From Nephrocerus scutellatus (Eukaryota > Arthropoda > Insecta > Diptera > Pipunculidae): a stretch of DNA of 64,000 nt. Numbering within the stretch: position 1 is the stretch's first letter; every line of letters begins with the position of its first letter. The notes under the pieces are model-generated. The model was not told the DNA's origin, did no database searches, and saw only the letters and a list, made by a program, of their open reading frames with translations. Of the stretch, positions 11,690 through 21,303 are shown piece by piece. Both the position numbers and the translations under genes were made by a program. Where the stretch lies: contig OX352763.1 of assembly GCA_947095585.1 (NCBI GenBank), positions 40,970,010 through 41,034,009 on the forward strand. Reading direction: 5' to 3'.

Positions 11690-12375
11690 TTTACAGGAAA
11701 AATTTTAGTTTTTAAATTCGCTTGCCCTTGGCACGTCTGTCTGTCGGTCGGTCGGTCTGTTTGTCGTGGAATCTTGTGATCAATTTTAAACCCACTTTCC
11801 AAATCCCGATTTTATTGAAATTTTGCACAAATGTGTATTTCCGGAGACAAAACTAAAATTATTATTATTAAATTAAACTAAAGGACCGACAGGTGTCCAT
11901 ATAAATTTTTTAAAAATTAACCCCATTTTCTTCAGATTTTATACACATGTGTATCTCCGATGGACAACACTTTTTGTAAAAAATTTGGATACCCCCATGT
12001 CGTGGGGCCACAATTTTTTTTTTTTTTAAATTAACCCGATTTTTTTCAAATTGTATAGAAGTATGTATCTCCGATGGACAACACTTTTTGTAAAAAAAAT
12101 TGGATACCCCGGGTCACAGGGTCATGGGGCCCCAAAAAATTTTTAAAAAAAGTTAACCCGATTTTCTTCAACGTGTGTATCTTCATGGACAACACTCTTT
12201 GTAAAAAATTCGGAGATCCCGGCTTCCGGGGTCGTGGGGCCTAATAAAAAAATATTAAAAAATTAACTCGATTTTCCTAAAATTTAATCCACATGTGTTT
12301 CTCCGATGGACAACACTTTTTGTAAAAAAATTTACAGACGCAGGGCCCTGGGGTTGTGGGGATTTATACGATTTA
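11690..12375. repeat. modular repeat M, longest tandem array
   Basis: At least four tandem modules of roughly 110 bases. Each has ACCCGATTTTCTTCAAATTT, then CACATGTGTATCTCCGATGG, ACAACACTTTTTGTAAAAAA and GGGGTCGTGGGGCC. Modules drift but keep the ATCTCCGATGGACAACACTT core. The array is entered from AGAGAATTTACAGGAAAAAT. No protein is supported; short open frames inside are by-products of the repeat. Confidence 0.8.
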
Positions 12376-13150
12376 TACGCCTACGTAAAGCACCTCTAGG
12401 AAGAGCAGTTCGTTTGAGGGGTGGGGGGGTATTATTGACAAACGTGCAACGCCGTCACGCAGTGCACTAAATAAATATTAAATAAATGGCGTATTGTTTT
12501 TGTTTTCTTCGCAGAGAGAAAATACCCATAGAACTGATCTTTCAATGTAACATTTTTCATCCCACATCTTTTGTAAACTAAAAAAAAATGTTTGCAACTT
12601 CATTTCAAATTTCTTGTTCGAATTAAAACTAAAACCAATTCTGTTTAAATTTTCAAATCTCAAATCTCCTGTTTTCAGCTATTTTTTGAGGAAAATTTTG
12701 TTGGTGGGGGGAGGCACTGTATATCCAATTACAAATTATTAGCGTGTATCATTATAGGGTTAACATCAAAACTACAGCATCATTTCTAAGTCTAGTCCTC
12801 AAAACATAAATACTAAAGAAATGAGCATTGCTTAAAGTTACATTTGGGCTGGCGACATGAACAGTTGTTAACTAAAAAATGTTTTATTGCTTCAGAACTT
12901 ATCGATTTTCAGCACATGCAAGTTATTGCTTCTACGGTTATAGTAGATTTATAATGCGTTTTCATTACATTCATAGTCCAGTAGATTTAGAAAATCGTAA
13001 AAAAAGAGAGCTGAAATTTTGTGCGAATCTCGGTTTCTGAGGGCCTGAGTGTGGCGTTTAGCGTGTGATCCAAAAGGGGCTTGTGAAATGTATTATTTTT
13101 ACGTGTAATCCCCTAGAGAAAATATGGATGTCTAACTGTGACTATTTATA
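12376..13150. other. no gene recognised
   Basis: AT-rich with short poly-G tracts at 12419-12430 and 12704-12712. No domain or dispersed repeat was recognised. Confidence 0.4.
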
Positions 13151-13369
13151 TCAGCGATCCAAAAAACTATGGGATCTACGCTAACATCATTATTTTTGCA
13201 TATATTCCCCTCCCTACCAGCATTAATAAGCAAGATAGTGGTGTATTTTAAGTAATATGTGTACTAACTAACAAGTTTAGTTAAAATTGAGCAAAAACAA
13301 AAATATATATCCATTTATATATACTCATATAGATATTATTCAACAAATACTTTGGTCTGCAAGAATTTT

Positions 13370-13482
13370 ATCAGCACGACCGGCAGACCAAGACCAAGAC
13401 CCAGGCGGCAAGAACAAGGCCAAGACCAATACGAAGACTCGACCTGCAAGACCAAGACCGGGATAAAATGTTCTTGGTCTTG
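13370..13482. repeat. AAGACCAAGA-rich simple repeat with hairpin
   Basis: Repeated CAAGACCAAGA-like words between 13380 and 13460. CAAGACCAAGA (13447-13457) is exactly complementary to TCTTGGTCTTG (13472-13482) across a 14-base loop. A 90-codon frame through it is low-complexity and not considered a gene. Confidence 0.6.
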
Positions 13483-13499
13483 TGTTTGCTCATCACTAG

Positions 13500-14130
13500 A
13501 ACAGGGCTATCCTGTCTTGAACTATAGAGAAGAAAATCGTAGACGCAGTGCTCAAAAATGTTATACCACGATAATTACAGCGCATTGTGACATTTGGGTC
13601 ACAGAAAGCCTATTCTCCATCTAGCAATATATCTTCCTCCCATACCTCTACTATTAGGTCATAAATTGCGAGCTACTCCATCAGAAGATACCCATGTGGC
13701 TTTGTGGGAATCCTTGTACGTGAAACAACCAAATATTTACTTGCTGTCATCACTATAACTCGTTATTCATTGTCATTAGTATTCTCCTGTATGGTTGCTA
13801 CGGTTGCCAATGTACTGACTGAATACTGGCAGAATGATCCACTATTTTCGTAGGTGCCCGGCCCTAGCAGGGTCCAGAATCCGAACTTGGCCAACCTCGA
13901 AGAAGTTTCGGAGTATAGGATTATCGAACTGATCTTGAACCTAATCGCCACAGACTGGATTTAAAATCATCCAAATATTCTCGAGGTCTTTTGTAACATA
14001 ATAGCGCACTCCATCGTAAATTCAAGTGCAGCGGAGTCCCCTACTCTACCTACCAACCGATCCACCGGAATGATTTTCACATCATACTAACGGCAGCCAT
14101 TGAGTTCCCGTTTATAAAATTATTTTTTAG
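13500..14130 (-). mobile_element. scattered RTE-like LINE pieces with an unexplained insert
   Basis: 13505-13670 matches the RT-start region at 1220-1410 (TTATACCACGATAATT, TCTTCCTCCCATAC). 13672-13725 matches the endonuclease region near 2310 (GATACCCATGTGGCTTTGTG). 14070-14125 matches near 2380-2435 (CACCGGAATGATTTTCACAT, AGTTCCCGTTTA). The stretch 13740-14030 between the last two has no match I can see and is probably a later insertion. Confidence 0.65.
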
Positions 14131-14139
14131 GTACGTAAA

Positions 14140-15815
14140 AGATGCTATGGTTGTCGGGTCGATCGGTTACAGTTCCAAGACTTTAAGTACCTATGCCACA
14201 ACATTGAATCCCTCCTCATTGTCATCAAGTGCGGTCGCCTGAAAGTAGCAAACGACTGGCGCTCGGATAGAATAGCCAGTCAATTTTAAGAAGAACATAC
14301 CCTAATTCAGGCAGAAATAATTTGAAAAAAACATTAAAAATTAAGTTAAAAAGGTATTACAAAAAATTTTCTGTAAAAAAAATATATTTTTATTTTTGTT
14401 ACAATTTAATCATGAAGTACGAACCCTGGCAAAACCAACGTACGCACTCCTATCAAGAGATTCATTATAGATACAATTAATTAAAGTAGAAAAAAATTAT
14501 ATTTTATTATTATATCCTTCAAATTTGATTTAATAAATTTTATATTGAGTTGAATTATTGAAGGGGTTAGTTGTGTAAACAAGGCCACCATACTGTACGT
14601 AAAACATAAGTGTAACATTTAAGCCATCTGCTAGAAAAATAGCTCACGGTGTATAGCTAATGACTCAAAGCATTAAACAAATAAACAAAAACATAGTTCT
14701 TGGCTGCTAATCCTGCTTTTATTACTTTTTTCATTATAAAAAATCCCCCAAGAATACAGAATGCGAGTGGACGCTGCTGCGAACTGCGATGGTTATACGT
14801 ACATTCACATGCGGCCTGGCTTGATGCAGTGCCCCAGTTTCAGTTTATGAGCGCAAACAACAAAAGTTCATGCCAATAATAAGAGGAAGTGTACAAGTTG
14901 GCTAGCGTTGAAAATGCCATACACGAAATATACAACTAAGCCAGGAAGCCAACGAATGGCAATATTTATTAAAAAACTTTATTTTTGGCATTTGCGATGC
15001 GATACCATTCTCAGAAAAAACTCGCCTTCTGTTAGCGAGAAGGTTATCAGGGCAAACTATCGTAAACATCTTAGTTATAGAGTGGTTAACTAATTTATGA
15101 TGGGGAGAAGAAAAATGTTAAAGTTATTAAATGTAAATTGTTGAACGACAAGTGAACAAAACGCTGTCTGAAGTGTTACTTGCAAAGCAATGATCAAGAA
15201 AAAGCCCTTTTCAAATAACCTCATTATTCTGTAGGTACAAGGATCATCTTTACGTAAGTACATTTATACTTAGTTTGGATCTGTCATATGTGTCTTCCAA
15301 AGATCTCCTGTTTAATGCTTGACATAACAAGCAATCATATTCAACGATAAAAATCAAAATAAAAGAGCGTTTTATTAGCAGAAATTAACAAAAAAATACC
15401 TTCTATTGAACATTTACAGGAATATAATCGATGGTCTCAATAAATATTGGTTTTGAGCTTGGTGTAAGCTTATTAATTTGTAATTTGCTCTATACGCTTA
15501 CATATTTTTCTAATTTCATAACAGAGCTCTAGCTTCCTTTATATAGAATATAACCAATAAATCCAATTCATGTTAATAATCACCTTAACTTAAATCTATA
15601 AAAAGGTGACACTACCAATATTTTTACCTATACATTTTTTTCTTTTGTAACACCAGGGTTAATTCAGCTTTCTAATTTTACGCTAATAAAATGTACTTAC
15701 ATTATAAATACTTACTTACTTATGTAGCGCTCAGTTGGGGTGGAATTTGGGTAACAACTTCCTTTATATTTAGAAAAGTTATCGTGAACAAGTCTTAACG
15801 AAAACGTCCTTCTTC
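14140..15815. other. no gene recognised
   Basis: AT-rich. A 61-codon frame at 14908-15093 has no recognisable relatives. No transposon domains were seen. Confidence 0.4.
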
Positions 15816-15825
15816 TGAAGTTTGG

Positions 15826-16540
15826 CAATAGATAGATAGATAGATAGATAGATTTTTTTCATTTACAATAATTCATTAACAAAATAAGAGTTTATAATTC
15901 TTAAATTTAAGACATGTCAGACGGCTTTTTAGTCTGCCCGAGTTTGACGATACTTGTGATGTATGTTCAAAAAGGATCTTCGAGTAATGCTCTTCTGTAT
16001 GTTAATGCTTTTTGACAATAGTTGTGTAGTTTGTTCCAGTTCGTGCCGTTTTAAATCAGCACCATATTTTCCTCCTGCAGGGTTTCCTTATCAAAAAGCT
16101 GACACCTAATCTCGCTTAGAACTGGACACCTGTCCAAGAAGTGAAAGGTGTCATCTTTCTCTCATAGATTACATAAGGAACTGGTAAATCTTCACGGTAT
16201 GTGGTATGAAATTCAGGTTTATAATTTCTTCTCTTGCCATAAGAATTGAGGATATTACTTCGATCGAGTTGTTATCGCTGAAGTAGTTATTTATGCAAAG
16301 GTTGTGATTCAGGTTTGCATATATTGTGTCTGTGTACTGAACTTTTCACTTTTTCGATGTTATCTTTATGCATTTTCTCATCCAGCTTCATTAGTAAGTT
16401 ATACAGCTCCTTCTTTCAATTTCGTCTGTTTACGGAATTTAAATTGAGAATGTGTCCACAGGAATCTGCAAGTAACTGCCATTCATCAAACCAAAGTATT
16501 TTTGCCTCTATAATGTACGTTTAGTCAACCTTTCCTGGTC
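15826..16540 (-). mobile_element. LINE 3' end with (TATC)n tail
   Basis: On the minus strand 15900-16165 reads FHFLDRCPVLSEIRCQLF, then NWNKLHNYCQKALTYRRALL: the zinc-knuckle-like and terminal helix region after RNase H in I/jockey/LOA-type LINEs. The frame has stop codons. It ends in ATGAAAAAAATC followed by a (TATC)n run, which on the plus strand is the TAGA microsatellite at 15826-15853. The tail is therefore a tetranucleotide rather than poly(A). Confidence 0.65.
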
Positions 16541-16556
16541 CAAGGCGAGCGTTTTC

Positions 16557-17236
16557 AATACACAGAGTGTATCCGTTAAGGTGGCAAATACTTAAAGGGA
16601 TGATTCCTTGGTTAATTTCGTGAAAAAAATCGTATGGGATGGGGGGGTCTATTTTCACCCCCTGCGGTGTACGTAGCGTTGAAATGCGAAGAGATGTGCT
16701 TTTGACCTTACATCACTTCACACCCTGTTACTCTTGAACGCTTCTAGCTACAAGGCCACTGTTGGTCATTTTTGAAAGAAAATTAAATTTATAAGATCAA
16801 ATAATTAACATTTTCTTAAATTCTTGAAACCGTTACCGATATAAACGTCGTAAAAATCCAAAAATGTTTTTTCTTTTCTTAAATTTTATTTTCAAACGCG
16901 AATATTTCGAAAATCGCTCGGATAATTTTTTTTTGACAAATGCAATATTAAAGCCTATTCAATTTTCTACAAATCCACCTCACAATAATTGTGAATTCGG
17001 TCAACAGGAGCAGGGTTAAAAATGAAAGTTTGCAAAATAAACGAAAACGTACTTTTCACCCTACATGACTTCACACCATATAACTCTTGAACGCTTCAAG
17101 CTACAAGCTTACTGTTGGTCTGTTTTAAAAGAAAATTATATGTTAAGACCCAACAATATACATTTTATTAAATTATTTTAGCCATACCGATATAAAGGTA
17201 GTCAAATTCAAAACAACATTTTTTAAATTATTTTTA
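16557..17236. repeat. dispersed repeat family R, copy 2 plus a degenerate second unit
   Basis: 16557-17017 matches 5344-5805 almost base for base. From about 17030 a diverged second unit begins (TTCACACCATATAACTCTTG, AAGCTTACTGTTGGTC, CCGATATAAAGGTAGTCAAA). It is interrupted at 17236 by a SINE and resumes at 17531 (CACGATTATTTCGACAAAT) to about 17575. Confidence 0.75.
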
Positions 17237-17530
17237 TAATAATATTTGGCGCGACAGACCATTGCGGTCCAAGGCCTATTTTCTCGCGACCATTTGTGCT
17301 GCACATGTTAATTTTTGGACACAAATGGAAGGGACCTACAATTTAAGGCCGGATCCGAACGGCGAATTGAGAAGCTTTCCGTGACAAGGTATTAATTACT
17401 CTCGGAACGTTTGTCACCCATTCGCGAGAGGTGGGACACCGTCACAAATACTTTTTTGGTGTTGCTGGGATTCGAACCTGAACCTCCTGCGCAGCAACCA
17501 TGTGCACTACCACTGAGCCACGGCGCCCAC
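17237..17530 (-). mobile_element. tRNA-derived SINE, full-length copy with 12-base target duplication
   Basis: Read on the minus strand it begins GGGCGCCGTGGCTCAGTGG, which carries a Pol III A box, then has a B box GGTTCGAATCC (complement at 17468-17478) at tRNA-like spacing. A body of about 200 bases follows (TCGCGAATGGGTGACAAACG, TTCGGATCCGGCCTTAAATT, GGTCCCTTCCATTTGTGTCC, CAATGGTCTGTCGCGCC) and an ATT-rich tail. It is flanked by exact copies of AAATTATTTTTA (17225-17236 and 17531-17542). Head, body and tail layout and the flanking duplication define a SINE moved by LINE machinery. Partial copies occur at 29.6, 30.4, 36.1, 47.2 and 56.7 kb. Confidence 0.9.
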
Positions 17531-17599
17531 AAATTATTTTTACCAACACGATTATTTCGACAAATACTCTTGGATACATTTTACTTTCTTTTACTAGTA

Positions 17600-17835
17600 G
17601 TAAAAGTAAGTATAGTAATCATGAAAATTTTCGATCTCGGGATTTTTGCAGATTTACCCATTACCGTATCTCCTGAGTCAGAAAAAGCAAAAAAAAAATT
17701 TCTGTCTGTGTGTCTGTGGCTCTGTGTCCACTCTACAGCCCAGACGGCTGAATTGATTGAAACGAAAGTTCATATTTAAGCTTTTTACATAAATTGGGAG
17801 TTGATTTTGGCGGAAATCGGCCAAACGGAAGTGGT
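17600..17835. repeat. dispersed repeat family S, copy 1
   Basis: Contains CATGAAAATTTTCGATCTCG, GATTTACCCATTACCGTATC, then CTGTGTCCACTCTACAGCCC and TTGATTTTGGCGGAAATCGG. The complement of the same series is at 46085-46320. No coding signal. Confidence 0.7.
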
Positions 17836-18129
17836 AGTCGTAGTAGTAAACTACTATGAGAAAATGCAAAAAAAAAATAAAAATAAAAAATAAATGGAAA
17901 AAAAATTTAATATACATTTACTGAAGATTCTGGACGCGTCCGTAAAAGAAAGTGCACTGGAGTGAACTAGCAAGTGTGCATCCGTTCCATGTGTAATTTT
18001 GATGCACTCTTGCTGCAGGACGTCATGCAACCCTTCTTATGCGTAGTAGTAGTAAAACAACTCGCACTATCTCGCTCTTGTTGACCGAATGCACACATAT
18101 TTTTGCACTCTCAACTTCTCACATTAGTT

Positions 18130-18950
18130 TGAGGAACGTCCCACAACTCATCTCATGTTGAACTCAAACAACTACGTATGTTCAGCACTTTAAACTCTAA
18201 CCTAGACAGCATAATAATATGGGAAGAAAACAATCGAGTAGAATTTAACGCTTCCAAAACCCAATGCTGTCTCTTGTCATCTAAGCGAATCCTAAATCCC
18301 ATGTCATTATCCATGAATGGCACTTGCATCGAGGAAACGGAAAATCTCGCAATTCTCGGTATGTGCGTTAACGACAAGCTTCGTTGGAATGACCACATAT
18401 TTACCGTCGCTAAAAATGCGGCGTTTTCTAGCCAGGTGCAAGAAATATTTCACTCCCTCTGATCTGGCTACCATATACAAGGCTTTTATTCGCCCAAAAC
18501 TTGAGTACAATTGCCATATCTGGTCTGGTGCGTCTAAGACTACTTTGCATCAGCCAGATAGAATACACGCGATAAAACTTATCGGTGAGGAAAATATAGC
18601 GAAATCAATAGATTCGCTTGAACACCGCAGGATCGTTTCTTGCTTGTCACTGTTTTATCGCTTCTTCTACCAGCGGTGCTCAAGAGAAATAGTCAGCTGC
18701 ATGCCACCTCTCCTTGAATTCAACCGCAATACTCGTGGCGCTCTAAATGCTCATCAGTTTACCCTCAAGCCCATCTTTGGACGTACAGTTAAATTCAGGG
18801 ATTCGTTCTTCAGCCGTACAACACGTATGTGGAATGCTCTGCCAAGTTCTGTCTTCCCACATCACTATGATCCACAGGCATTCAAAACACAAGCTCATAC
18901 CCATCTCCTCCTTTTCCTTTACGACCAAGCTGTGCCAAGCATATAGCCGA
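18130..18950 (+). mobile_element. CR1/L2-like LINE, 3' half of RT ORF with frameshift
   Basis: The frame from 18178 gives VEFNASKTQCCLLSSKR and ILGMCVNDKLRWNDHIF (thumb region after the RT catalytic site). Near 18425 it shifts to a second frame ending at 18946: SDLATIYKAFIRPKLEYNC, KLIGEENIAKSI, LEHRRIVSCLSLF, IFGRTVKFRDSFFSRT and MWNALPSSVFP. Same family as 6.63-7.15 kb (minus) and 60.8-61.45 kb (plus). 5'-truncated and frameshifted, so dead. Confidence 0.85.
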
Positions 18951-19530
18951 TTATTATAACGGTGCGAACCCCTTTAAGCGTGCGCGAATTATAAAAAAAA
19001 ATGAAACTATAACTACAATGCTACAATGCAATTAGTAACAGGGCTTTATAAGGAAATTTTTTAGGTTTTAGTTGTTTTTATTAATTAATTGTTTAATTTT
19101 ATTAATAAAATTGTTTATTTACTCTTAATATTTGTTACTTCCTAAAAATTTTCACTAGCACTAGCCTTTTTGATAATAAATGCTAACTAATCACTTGGAG
19201 TAGCCGAAAAAAAGAAGAATACCTTAAGGTTCGAATAGATGGGAACACAATAACATCCCTTCCACATATATTTTGTATAATGTAATATTGCTTAGCACGA
19301 AGTCGGCTTTAGTAAATTAAGGAGATTTCTATTCACATGAGCCATTAATGTAAGCAAACCACACAGAATCGTCTTAAAACATCTTAAAGTTATGTAAGAC
19401 CACAGACTGCCCAAGTGATGCACGTTATATGTACTCTACGGATATTATAGCATCAATATTGAAACATGAGGAAAAGCAAGGCAAGAACGTTATTAGATAT
19501 GTACAATATCAATACAATATTGCATTAAAA
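18951..19530. other. no gene recognised
   Basis: AT-rich 3' flank of the LINE; nothing recognised. Confidence 0.4.
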
Positions 19531-19539
19531 TTTTGTACA

Positions 19540-19720
19540 GTATTCTAAACAGGCTTTCTAAGCTTAATACTCGTATTAATAACAAACTAATGCTATTTAA
19601 AATTATGTGGTGCCCTGTATTTAGTTATGGCTTGTTAATATTTAAATACTTACCCAAAACTAGCATTACAAAATTACAGGTAAAACACAATAAAATCATT
19701 GGAATGTGCTAAAATAATCA
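19540..19720 (+). mobile_element. jockey-like LINE scrap
   Basis: Plus strand reads LILVLITNKLMLFKIMWCPV and then FSYGLLIFKYLPKTSITKLQ and HNKIIGM. This matches the jockey post-RT pattern (NKLLLYKxxLxPxxxYG ... IxxLQxxxNKxLR). It is short and isolated. Confidence 0.5.
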
Positions 19721-19821
19721 TTTTTTGTTTTAACCGAAGATATTTATTAAGATTTGAATATTGAAAGAACATCAGTGTTCCTTTCAGTAAACTTTCTGAA
19801 TGATTTTTCCGCAAAGTTTTA

Positions 19822-21286
19822 AATTTTATTATATTATAGTATTTTTATTATATTTATTGTTACTATCATTCCTCTTTCTTTCTTTCCTTAACTCCGCGGG
19901 GGAGCATAGGGCTTCTACAAACACCCGCCACCGAACTCGATTTATCGCCTGAGGTTTCAAGAGACGCCACTCTGTCCCTGGGATCCTGCTTCCTCTTCTA
20001 TTATCGTTTTCAATGTCTTGCTAGGAAGGCCAACTCGGCGGCTTCCTTGTGGATTCCAGTCGAGCGCTAGTTTCGTAATATCTTCCGCTGACTTTCTCAA
20101 AGTGTGACCAATCCTGCTCCATTTTCGTCGTCTGATGGTGATCCTGCTGCGTTACTCTCCACAAGTCTTGATTGGTGCGATAATGTCCGACCATCTGATT
20201 CTCAGTATCCTCCTTAAGCACTTGTTGACGAAGACTTGGAGGCGCGTCGCAATTGACTCTGTGACTTTCCACGTTTCGCAGCCATGAAAGAGTACTGAGA
20301 GAACGTTAGATCTGAAGATCGTTAGCTTCAGATTCCGAGAGATTTGCGAGGAGTTCCAGATATTATTTAGCATATTATATCTCATTTGGACCGTAGGGTT
20401 TGGGGCTGTATCTCAGAGAGAGACTTTTATATGCGGGATACATATTGCAGTTTCACATCTAGGTCTTTCAGTGCTGCTATAGCTGGCTTTCTCGTTGTTT
20501 GACTTCGTGTGGATGAGTGGACCGTGAGCTTCAATCGCACACTGCCAACCACAAGGTGGTGGGTTTGGGGCTGTATCTCAGAGAGAGACTTTAATATGCG
20601 GGATACATATTGCAGTTTCACATCTAGGTCTTTCAGTTATGCTATAGCTGGCTTTCTCGTTGTTTGACTTCGTGTGGATGAGTGGACCGCGAGCTTCAAT
20701 CGCACACTGCCAACCACAAGGTGGTGGTTGCTGTAGACGTCGGCTGCTCTTCGGGTTTTAACCTCCAGCAACGATGATCGCCACTTGCTGCTTATAGCGA
20801 TGTGATCAATCTAGTTGTGATCAGGAGAGGTCCAGGTGGCTTTGTGGATGTTTTTGTGGGGAACAATTGTGCCTCCAATGATTAGGTTGCGATCAGAAAA
20901 TAGATCAGCAAACCTTTCACCGTTGTCATTCATAGAACCATGGCCGCGGTTTCCCATGAAATGTTCCCAATCACTGTTGTCGCTGCCTACCTTTGCGTTA
21001 AGGTCACCCATCAAAATAACGATGTCACTCTTCCGTAGTTGATCTAATGAATTATTTAGACGCAAGTAAAACATGTCTTTTTTTCCAGAGGTGGCTTGTT
21101 CCGTTAGTGCGTAAACTTGAACAAACACAACCTGTCGAACAGCAGATTTAAATCTTGCAATAATAATTCTATCAGATATTGCTTGCCAGTACTCTAACAA
21201 TCCTCTCGCGGCCTTAGAGAGTAGAAATCCCACTCCATTCGCATGGTATTTTCCTGCAGGCTTATCCGAAATTAGAAATTAGAAAC
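19822..21286 (-). mobile_element. second RTE-like LINE family, copy A (internally deleted)
   Basis: Minus-strand coding pieces: endonuclease at 20811-21233 (MGFLLSKAARG, IILMGDLNAKVG, HKATWTSPDHN) and the C-terminal region at 20021-20385 (SVLFHGCETWKV, NKCLRRILRIRW). Between them 20396-20728 holds two tandem copies of a unit of about 167 bases. Compared with copy B at 21304-23665 it lacks about 890 bases, joined at about 20379, but is otherwise almost identical. The reverse transcriptase core is absent. Confidence 0.85.
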
Positions 21287-21303
21287 TCGCCTGTTCTAAA
21301 ATA

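Noticed and set aside
11456..11779. 107-codon plus-strand frame
   Set aside because: Runs through the non-modular and modular parts of repeat M, contains no domain, and is not kept in other copies.
14908..15093. 61-codon frame
   Set aside because: No recognisable similarity; chance open frame in AT-rich sequence.
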